In this document: piece after piece, positions 60,301 through 64,000 of the stretch
Layout: each line of letters opens with the position of its first letter
Numbering within the stretch: the first letter of the stretch is position 1
Origin: Paguma larvata
Taxonomy: Eukaryota; Chordata; Mammalia; Carnivora; Viverridae
Assembly: GCA_030068075.1 (NCBI GenBank)
Contig: CM057824.1
Span: forward strand, 124,858,414-124,922,413
Length of the DNA: 64,000 bases
Direction: 5' to 3'
Translations under genes and position numbers: made by a program
Notes under the pieces: generated by a model
Database searches by the model: none
What the model saw: only the letters and a program-made list of their open reading frames with translations
What the model was told of the DNA's origin: nothing

Positions 60301-61432
60301 GGAAAGGAAATAAAATTGCTGGTTGTTTCCAAAGATGCCGCGAACAAGTAAACAGATCTCCGGTGAGCACAAGTAAAAATTCCAAAGCCTTAAGCATTAA
60401 AAAAACAAAAACAAGCCAAAGAACTGTAGATGTATTAAACCAAGTTCAAACAAATTAGAGAAAAATTAAAGGTTAATTTCTACTCAATACCATACACTTG
60501 TGAATATTAAAACATTGCCTGATCACAATGCACAGTTTTATCTCAAGCAGCTGAAGAGGTAGTACCACTGAAAATGTAAATTTAATATCCTTTTACAGGA
60601 TATTTAAAAAACATTTTTCTAAATAATAATTACCACAGGAAAAATATGTTTAATTTCAATAATCTGACACACTCTCAAACACAGTGCCACCATACTTAAT
60701 GACTATGTACACATGTTTCTCTTTTAATCCCTCACCTTTAACATTTCTACACAATGTCAGAGAGAATTATGAAACCAGGTAATATTAAAACTTCATTATG
60801 TCCCTTTCTTTCCCCAACTTCTCACGTCCTTATAACCTTTGATCAAACTTCTCTACTTATAGTGGGCTTTGGCCATATGTTACCTGGCCAGGCTCCTATG
60901 GCTCTGAAGTGAGCCAAACTCCACACCTGAAGCAGCTGCTTGGCTGTTTATGTAACAATCAAGTGCAAGAGATTATGAATCTGTGTTTGTACAATACTAT
61001 AGTGATTGTTAAAGATTAAGTCTTAGAACCAAACTCATATTACATGATACTTTGACCAGATTGCTTCTTCAATGTCTCAGAACTTCTTCTAATGTTTAAA
61101 ATAATGAAATAAAACTGTTGAAACTAATGTAATAGGTCTCATCATGACCAAATGGGATGTCTACTGGTCAACTGTATGAACTGAGAAAAATCCAATTAAA
61201 CCATTTTTTACCAGTAACTCTCATGAATTCTGAGTGACGGCGATCAAAATCTTGCCCATAGATTAAGAGGGAAAAAAGCATATTCATTTTTCTTTCATCA
61301 TTTTGAATTATATGTAATTCATTCAAAATACTATTGGCATACCTGAAAAAATGGATTTTGGACAGCCGGGTTGCTTTTTTCCTCCATTTGGATAAAAATC
61401 TATATGTCCCAAGGGTTCACTAGTGCCTAAAC
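29131..61432 (-). CDS. LIPI: Lipase I (membrane-associated PA-selective phospholipase A1 beta), 3' six coding exons
   Basis: LIPI belongs to the pancreatic-lipase family. It hydrolyses phosphatidic acid at sn-1 to give 2-acyl lysophosphatidic acid at the cell surface. Six exons are supported: 61432-61343, 60388-60221, 58507-58403, 43704-43593, 37499-37323 and 29227-29131. All have AG acceptors and GT donors, and phases join as 1-1-1-2-2. Together they encode about 248 residues and a TAA, with no stop or frameshift. Residue order matches [13 protein letters not shown], then AHRRSVYLF with the catalytic His, a Cys-rich segment with SYKDF and [28 protein letters not shown], a Cys-containing SLTYKER end, and a SCTPE tail. 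LIPH is the nearest alternative, but the FISFPC and [12 protein letters not shown] wording favours LIPI. The signal peptide and the Ser and Asp of the triad must be upstream of this window. Introns are 954, 1713, 14698, 6093 and 8095 bp. Confidence 0.93.
30355..30861 (+). mobile_element. Solo LTR of an endogenous retrovirus, 507 bp
   Basis: Begins TGTTGGGAGCCG and ends CCCCGACA. The 6-bp flanks tattat at 30349-30354 and 30862-30867 are an exact TSD. A polyadenylation signal AATAAA lies at 30676-30681, followed by a GC-richer R/U5 region. A 6-bp TSD fits class II (beta-like) retroviruses, though the TSD is AT-rich and the class is inferred. There is no gag, pol or env, so it arose by LTR-LTR recombination. 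It lies in the last LIPI intron, antisense to the gene. Confidence 0.88.
30868..31189. other. LIPI intron, unassigned
   Basis: Intronic sequence between the solo LTR and an old L1. No feature is supported. Confidence 0.4.
31190..33425 (+). mobile_element. Ancient L1M, internally eroded
   Basis: Starts with L1 5'/ORF1-like A-rich text (gaaacaggaaaatgagccca, 'agaggtgaaaactacaatgt') and ends with the ORF2 C-terminal and 3'-UTR text ('ctgctaagtgctggtgggaa', 'tgactcagcaatttcactgc', 'gtgagtggataaacgaactg', 'atgtgatttcatttacataa'). It is about 2.2 kb, so much of ORF2 is missing. All frames are broken. It is antisense to LIPI. Confidence 0.7.
32106..32146. repeat. (AAACC)n microsatellite
   Basis: About eight imperfect copies of a 5-bp unit aaacc, with one gaacc variant, inside the ancient L1. 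The pentamer may have arisen from the A-rich LINE sequence. Confidence 0.9.
33426..34573. other. LIPI intron without classified elements
   Basis: Intronic DNA. A 129-residue open frame lies on the minus strand at 34067-34456. It has no domain, no upstream acceptor that would join LIPI in phase, and a composition expected of AT-rich DNA, so it is not called. Confidence 0.5.
34588..34781 (+). mobile_element. Felid-type SINE, diverged head
   Basis: Starts ggggttttgcgtggctcatt. The TSD is 14 bp with one mismatch: aataattagattca (34574-34587) and aataattacattca (34782-34795). The stretch that normally carries ggctctgtgctgac after the B box is shortened. The element is in the last LIPI intron, antisense to the gene. 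Confidence 0.9.
34796..37322. other. LIPI intron; MIR piece and long chance frames
   Basis: Intronic DNA with a MIR fragment near 35030-35150. An open frame of 121 codons at 36406-36771 and one of 117 codons at 34928-35281 (partly over the MIR) show no domain or known family. Confidence 0.5.
35030..35150 (+). repeat. MIR SINE fragment
   Basis: The phrases 'cctcagtttctgttccctta', 'aatacttacctcagaaaggt' and 'gttacaaagattgcaaaa' follow the MIR 3' half in plus orientation. The element is highly diverged. Confidence 0.55.
37323..37499 (-). CDS. LIPI: LIPI exon with LQEVKILAQ motif
   Basis: 177 bases, acceptor ttctgtttag and donor gtaaga. It starts with the last base of a Lys codon and encodes [20 protein letters not shown], then a segment with [10 protein letters not shown] and [10 protein letters not shown], ending SLTYKER split after two bases. 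The open frame extends into intron sequence upstream, so the first ATG of the open frame (37528) is not a start codon. Two asparagines in N-x-S/T-like contexts (KNIS, SSN) suggest possible glycosylation of the C-terminal domain; only NIS fits the sequon. Confidence 0.94.
37995..38180 (-). repeat. MIR SINE fragment
   Basis: Reverse MIR wording: 'ttaggtactattagtattgc', 'atttacaaatgagaaaaccg', then 'aagctagtgaatgcaaagct'. The core is well preserved. Confidence 0.7.
38265..38410. repeat. Purine-rich (GA/GGA) tract
   Basis: About 145 bp of almost pure A/G on the plus strand, including aggaggaggaggagcagg and aagaaagaaaaaaa-like runs. It is pyrimidine-rich in the LIPI sense direction and could mimic a polypyrimidine tract. 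No mobile element origin is clear. Confidence 0.85.
38640..39835 (+). mobile_element. LINE L2, about 1.2 kb of 3' end
   Basis: The element follows the L2 3' order: 'gtctaaaactcagtatgttc', 'ggcaccaccacctattaccc', 'attcacccttgatatcacca', 'cttgctacagtatcctgtct', then 'gaggacaatgtctatttttc'-like text and 'agcacagttcctagctcaat'. It contains an (AAAAC)n expansion at 38960-38985. It is ancient and has no coding capacity. Confidence 0.75.
40065..40406 (+). mobile_element. Young L1, 342-bp 5'-truncated copy
   Basis: Begins gcaatgagaaagaatgaaat and ends with a short A tail after caataaattatttaaaaa. The TSD aaatagttgccttgaa (16 bp) is perfect at 40049-40064 and 40407-40422. The sequence closely matches the 3' end of the larger L1 at 51228-54749, so both come from the same young felid L1 lineage. 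It carries only the last bases of ORF2 plus the 3' UTR. Confidence 0.94.
40500..40660 (+). repeat. LINE L2 fragment
   Basis: The wording 'aggcctccatcatctctcac', 'attacaacagccacctcttt' and 'ctaaccagaatttccaaaat' matches an internal L2 3'-side region. It may be part of the neighbouring L2 at 38640-39835, displaced by the L1 insertion and rearrangement. Confidence 0.55.
40661..42724. other. LIPI intron without classified elements
   Basis: AT-rich intron. A frame at 41292-41567 overlaps one on the opposite strand, which suggests chance or repeat origin. Nothing is supported as an exon. Confidence 0.45.
42739..42953 (-). mobile_element. Felid tRNA-Lys SINE, sense to LIPI
   Basis: Reversed element from tttgcttatttttgatagag to the head ending gctacccaggcgtcct. 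A perfect 14-bp TSD, ggaaaccacaattt, lies at 42725-42738 and 42954-42967. It is about 640 bp below the 43593-43704 LIPI exon. Confidence 0.94.
43593..43704 (-). CDS. LIPI: LIPI exon with NQLGMVEEP motif
   Basis: 112 bases between an acceptor ttttataggc and a donor gtaagt. It encodes [18 protein letters not shown] and then [18 protein letters not shown] plus two bases of a Lys codon. This is part of the C-terminal domain. The exon sits about 14.7 kb from the exon before it, behind a LINE-filled intron, and is flanked within 1.4 kb by two SINEs in the same orientation (42739-42953 and 43888-44105). Confidence 0.92.
43888..44105 (-). mobile_element. Felid tRNA-Lys SINE, sense to LIPI
   Basis: Near-consensus reversed copy: taacgtttatttatttttga at the tail end and gagccacccagacgcccc at the head. 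The flanks gtatttgctaattttt (43872-43887) and gcatttgtcaattttt (44106-44121) form a 16-bp TSD with three mismatches. It lies 183 bp upstream (in gene direction) of the 43593-43704 LIPI exon. Confidence 0.92.
45386..45588 (+). mobile_element. Felid SINE inserted inside an L1
   Basis: Starts ggggtgcctgggtggttcag. A perfect 13-bp TSD aaaaagatgctca lies at 45373-45385 and 45589-45601. The L1 text reads on across the SINE, so the SINE is the later insertion. The B-box region is slightly changed (gagttcaagtcctgcatcag). Confidence 0.95.
45992..46014. repeat. (CA)n microsatellite in L1
   Basis: A short CA run that replaces the AT-rich dinucleotide run found at the same place (before 'tactgg/atggagtactac') in related L1 copies such as 54328-54363. 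Confidence 0.9.
46452..47400. other. LIPI intron, possible old LTR piece
   Basis: The minus strand near 46600-46570 has ttaataaattcttcttgtgc, an AATAAA context resembling the end of an old ERVL-type LTR. No LTR border, TSD or internal sequence could be fixed, so no mobile element is called. Confidence 0.3.
47401..48845 (+). mobile_element. Probable 5' part of an ancient L1M
   Basis: A-rich plus strand with L1M 5'/ORF1-side texture (for example 'aaggaaacaaagtaggagac' and 'agtaagatagaagttaaacc'). It leads directly into a clear ORF1-like segment at 48859. Division between 5' UTR, other repeats and unique sequence is not possible by eye. Confidence 0.4.
49265..49306 (+). repeat. Perfect 21-bp tandem duplication
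   Basis: The unit cagacacacgtgagactaaag occurs twice without a gap, at 49265-49285 and 49286-49306, inside the ancient L1. Perfect identity in an otherwise heavily mutated element points to a recent local duplication. Confidence 0.95.
51228..54749 (+). mobile_element. Younger L1 with 5' UTR but internally deleted
   Basis: Begins gaggagaggggccaacatgg, a typical carnivore L1 5' end, and carries about 700 bp of GC-rich 5' UTR. Near 51934 it passes directly into ORF2 text ([10 protein letters not shown]), so ORF1 and the endonuclease part of ORF2 are missing. RT motifs are then readable: [40 protein letters not shown] and FADD, spread over broken frames (stops near 52164, 52378 and 52890). It ends with the 3' UTR and an A tail. 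The TSD is about aaaagaaata (51218-51227 and 54750-54759). It is inactive and sits in the RT domain of the older L1. Confidence 0.88.
54328..54363. repeat. (AT)n microsatellite in L1
   Basis: An AT run of about 18 units within the C-terminal part of L1 ORF2, just before the conserved 'caatggagtactacgcagca'. Probably length-variable. Confidence 0.95.
55690..56093 (+). mobile_element. L1 3' end inserted in the ancient L1
   Basis: Starts gatcaaaaagaatgaaatct and includes 'tcactcatatgtggaactta', 'aacactgggtgttatatgta' and an aaataaataaataagtaaac tail. It matches the 3' end of the L1 at 44445-46434 more closely than that at 51228-54749. The host L1 resumes after about 56093. A TSD is not clear. 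Confidence 0.85.
56828..57035 (-). mobile_element. L1 3' UTR fragment in reverse
   Basis: The text 'gttaacatacagtgcaatatt', 'ggtttcaggagaagaattca' and 'caaccttcagtttgttctct' is the reverse complement of the 3' UTR of carnivore L1s. It is the only LINE piece in the LIPI introns that lies in the LIPI sense direction. Confidence 0.75.
57182..57222. repeat. (CA)n microsatellite with CG interruptions
   Basis: About 20 CA units interrupted by cgcacg in the middle. It lies in the 3' UTR of the ancient L1. Confidence 0.95.
57521..57742 (-). mobile_element. Felid tRNA-Lys SINE, sense to LIPI
   Basis: Reversed copy from ttatttatttttaaatgttt to the head ending gccacccatgtgcccc. The TSD is 13 bp with one mismatch: aaaaatactttta (57508-57520) and aaaaatactgtta (57743-57755). 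Confidence 0.93.
58403..58507 (-). CDS. LIPI: LIPI exon, start of C-terminal domain
   Basis: 105 bases, acceptor tctcag and a strong gtaagt donor. It encodes [18 protein letters not shown] and then [17 protein letters not shown] plus one base of the next codon. An upstream gtagta at 58405-58400 would also keep phase 1, but gtaagt is the better donor and gives FCSYYF, close to the family pattern. This exon starts the beta-sandwich-like C-terminal domain. The lysine-rich run KERKEKK is notable and could favour contact with acidic lipid; that is inference. Confidence 0.9.
58508..60220. other. LIPI intron of 1713 bp
   Basis: AT-rich, with a TA-rich hairpin-prone stretch at about 58925-59035 and an A run at 59870-59888. 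Overlapping open frames on opposite strands at 59118-59413 show no family features. No mobile element is identified. Confidence 0.6.
60221..60388 (-). CDS. LIPI: LIPI exon with catalytic histidine
   Basis: 168 bases, acceptor gcttaag and donor gtaagc. The acceptor tract is short but T-rich. The encoded segment starts [20 protein letters not shown]; the His codon at 60365-60363 is the expected member of the Ser-Asp-His triad, just after a Cys. A Cys-rich stretch follows ([27 protein letters not shown]) which is characteristic of the PA-selective phospholipase A1 subgroup. The residue between Cys and His is Ala here, where I recall Asp in LIPH and Asn in human LIPI; this needs an alignment. Confidence 0.94.
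61343..61432 (-). CDS. LIPI: LIPI exon with HIDFYPNGG block
   Basis: Ninety bases bordered by ttctcag/gt at the acceptor and tttcag/gtatgc at the donor. It enters with the last two bases of a Gly codon and leaves with one base, phase 1. It encodes [17 protein letters not shown] and then [12 protein letters not shown]. In lipases of this family the block follows the catalytic Asp and precedes the catalytic His. The Cys in QPGCP is expected to pair with the Cys before the His in the next exon, around the lid. The exon upstream of it is not in the window. Confidence 0.93.
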
Positions 61433-62613
61433 CTGAGAAGACAAGCAATCAGGCAGGAATCACAAAGTGAATATAATCAGTTCGGCAACACTTGTACAAA
61501 TAGCATCTCCTATAAATTCCATTAAAAGTGACTCTTAAAGCTTGAATTGAAAATAAAATAAATGCTATTTTTAAAAAGATGCATTTTTTGGGTATTAATG
61601 TCTCAAATTAACTCATGAAAATTATATGTCATTAACTTAACATATTACCAGTCACTGATTTACTATGGGCCCATCACAGTTCTTTGTGCTACGAACACAT
61701 AAGTAAAAAAGAAAAAGAGAGAAAATCCTTTTTGTAGTGGAAATTACATCTTAGTGAGAGGAAGACATAATAAACAAGTGAGAATACAGTATGCCACATA
61801 ATAAGAGCTGTAGAGAAAATACAAGTAGAACAAGAGGACAGTTAGTGCCTAGGAGGGTGGCAGGTTGCTCTTTCGAGTAGTTTGGTTAGGGAAATTCCCA
61901 TTGAGGAAGGAGGGTCACACAAAACGTGAAAGATGTAGACAGTGAGCCAAGTAGAAAACTGTGAGCATACCTAAAGTATTCAAAGAAGCCAGGCTAGCTG
62001 GAGTACAATGTGAAAGAAGGAGCACTGGAGGGAAAGAAGCCAAGTCATATAGGACCTTTTAGGCCAGAGTGATGATTTGCTCATACTCTGGATAAGATCT
62101 AAAACTTGGTACTAGATTCATTAACTGGAAAAAATGTAAATATGCTGCTTCAGCTGGAAGAAATTGGGCCAGAGTGACATAAACATGTAGCCATGATTTA
62201 AGGACTTCTGTATATCCGTAGATCCTCAAGGCACTGGAGAAGTACAAATTCTGGGTCCATGATTACCAATATGGGAGCTAGAACCTAAGGAAGTCATAGG
62301 AATGAAAGAGGGTAGCAAGCTCAGAATACTCAGGACTATGATTAGAAATGAAAATCTTCTGCCAAGTAAGCCTGCAGTGCTTTGGCTTAGGACTCTAGAA
62401 ATTTCCTACAATATAATAAACTCTTAAAAGTGATCAGCAATAGATTTTTATGACCAAGATAAATACGTGGGTCTGACAGTCAGGATTAAGATGCAGCAAC
62501 ATGATTTAGTTCTAGTTTGTAACAGAACAAGACAACTGCTAGTGAAGTATTACCAGAGCATAAGAACACTGGGCCTGTGCATTACAGGGGAAGCGATTCA
62601 ACCTGTAAGGAAA
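61433..62613. other. LIPI intron, probable ancient repeat
   Basis: Intronic sequence upstream (in gene direction) of the first exon seen. 61650-62110 has the wording of a very old LINE-era repeat (for example 'agaatacagtatgccacata' and 'ggccagagtgatgatttgct') but cannot be assigned. No further LIPI exon could be found here. Confidence 0.4.
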
Positions 62614-62629
62614 GGCAAAGAACAATTTA

Positions 62630-62857
62630 TTTTTTTATTTTTTTAATGTTTGTTTATTTTTGAGAGAGAAAGAGACAAAGAGAGAGAGAGAGACAAAGTG
62701 TGAGTGGGGTGGGGCAGAGAGAGAGGGAGACACCTCATCTGAAGCAGGCTCCCTTAGCAGGCTCCAGGCTTTTAGCTGTCCACATAGTTTGTGAACCGCA
62801 AGATCATGAATGGAGCCAAAGTTGGATACTCAACCAACCGGGCCACCTAGGCACCCC
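62630..62857 (-). mobile_element. Felid tRNA-Lys SINE, sense to LIPI
   Basis: Reversed copy from a T-rich tail with tgtttgtttatttttgagag to a diverged head ending gccacctaggcacccc. A perfect 16-bp TSD ggcaaagaacaattta lies at 62614-62629 and 62858-62873. Confidence 0.94.
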
Positions 62858-62873
62858 GGCAAAGAACAATTTA

Positions 62874-63914
62874 GGTGAGTTCATTAGAACTCCTTAGAAT
62901 CGGGAAGCATAAGTGTGATTTGACTGTAACAGTGGTGAAGGTTTGCTAGCCTATTCCATCATCTGCTTGAATCTCCCAAACATGGCCCCAAAAAACAAAA
63001 AGGCCAATGATTTTGGAGACCTTTAATTTCTTCATTTCTGAGCTCAACATGGAGTTCCAAAACTAAGGGTTCCAGGTTGGAGCTATCACTTTCTCCAATC
63101 TGCTACTAAGAAGACTCCTCAGGAATCAGAGAGAAGCAAAAGACATTTATACTAACTTAAACAGCTCTTGATTCAGGCATGTCATTTCCCCTTCATCTGC
63201 TCAGGAGGGGGCTGAGCAGTTTGGTCGTTTAGGTCATTCATTCCCTTCATTTGAGGAAGTGTAGGGAGAGCATACATGGCTTTTTAAATTATCTTTTTAT
63301 TATAATTTTTAAAACACATATGAAGGAAACATAAAACTAAAGATTAATTAATATTAAGGAAATAGGCTACCACACCAATGTCCAAATATAGCACCTGGAA
63401 ATCCTTATCGTGTTCTGACCTAATCACCAGCTTCTCCTTTTCCTTCAACAATAATAGCTATCTTTTAATAAAATGATTTTTTGCTATTCTTTAGCATCTA
63501 AGGATGCCTCCCAAAACATTACAGTTTAGATTTACCCATGTAAAAATTGAGTCATATTCCTGTATGCTTTTGCATATGCTTTTATTATAAACTTGCTTTT
63601 TTATAATAATCCAAATTGGGTACAATTCATTATCCATTCTTATATGTTGCTGAATTGGTTTACTAGTGTGATGGTTAAGTAGAATTTTTGCATTCATGTT
63701 TATAACAGAAAATGTCCACGAATTTTCTTTTCTCTAATGTCTGTCTCAAGTTTTGACATTAAGTTTACGAAGTCTTTTTTAAAAGGCTGTAAACAGTTTC
63801 CTACATTTTTTTTTTATTCTCTGAAACCGTTTGTGTGAAAGTAGTCTTATTTCTTCCTTAACTGTTTGGTAGACACAAACTGTTTGCCTGGAATTTACTT
63901 TTTTGGATATTTTT
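62874..63914. other. LIPI intron without classified elements
   Basis: No exon or clear repeat found. The next upstream LIPI exon (encoding the catalytic-Asp region) was looked for on the minus strand and not seen. Confidence 0.5.
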
Positions 63915-64000
63915 GTTTTTTTTAAACATTTACATCTTTTTTTGAGAGACAGAGAGAGACAGAGCATGAGCAGGGGAGGGACAGAGAGAGAGGGAGACAC
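63915..64000 (-). mobile_element. Felid SINE, cut by the window end
   Basis: The reversed tail and GA-rich middle are present (ttttttgagagacagagaga, then gagcaggggagggacagaga). The tRNA head would lie beyond base 64000. Confidence 0.9.

Overview
The window is mammalian nuclear DNA, almost certainly from a cat-family (felid) carnivore. It is AT-rich and has no bacterial-style gene packing. It is seeded with about fifteen copies of the carnivore tRNA-Lys-derived SINE in its felid form: tRNA-like head, CT-rich middle, and an AATAAATAAA/A-rich tail. Many copies keep perfect or near-perfect target-site duplications (TSDs). Carnivore L1 LINEs and older mammalian repeats (MIR, L2, MLT1, a MER2-type DNA transposon) fill most of the rest.

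One protein gene can be recognised. The last six coding exons of LIPI (lipase I, the membrane-associated phosphatidic-acid-selective phospholipase A1 beta) lie on the minus strand between 61432 and 29131. All six exons have GT/AG borders, matching phases, and no stop or frameshift. They give 749 coding bases: the catalytic-histidine exon, the cysteine-rich segment, the C-terminal lipase domain and the stop codon, followed by tandem AATAAA signals. The 5' exons, which should carry the signal peptide and the catalytic Ser and Asp, must lie beyond base 64000.

Layout. 1-29000 is sequence downstream of LIPI with no supportable gene; it holds SINEs, a MER2-like transposon, L1M fragments, MLT1-type LTRs, an L2 and MIRs. 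29131-61432 is the LIPI 3' half. Its introns contain a solo LTR with a 6-bp TSD (30355-30861), an ancient L1M, a 1.2-kb L2, two 5'-truncated L1s with clear TSDs, and a 14.7-kb intron (43705-58402) filled by LINEs nested inside LINEs. 61433-64000 is further LIPI intron with two SINEs.

I see no undescribed multi-gene system. The most interesting structures are an intronic L1 that keeps its 5' UTR but has lost ORF1 and the first part of ORF2 at one junction, a three-layer SINE nest at 25679-26204, a SINE with an internal 22-bp tandem expansion, a SINE that landed on the terminal repeat of a DNA transposon, and two GC-richer blocks downstream of LIPI that I could not assign.
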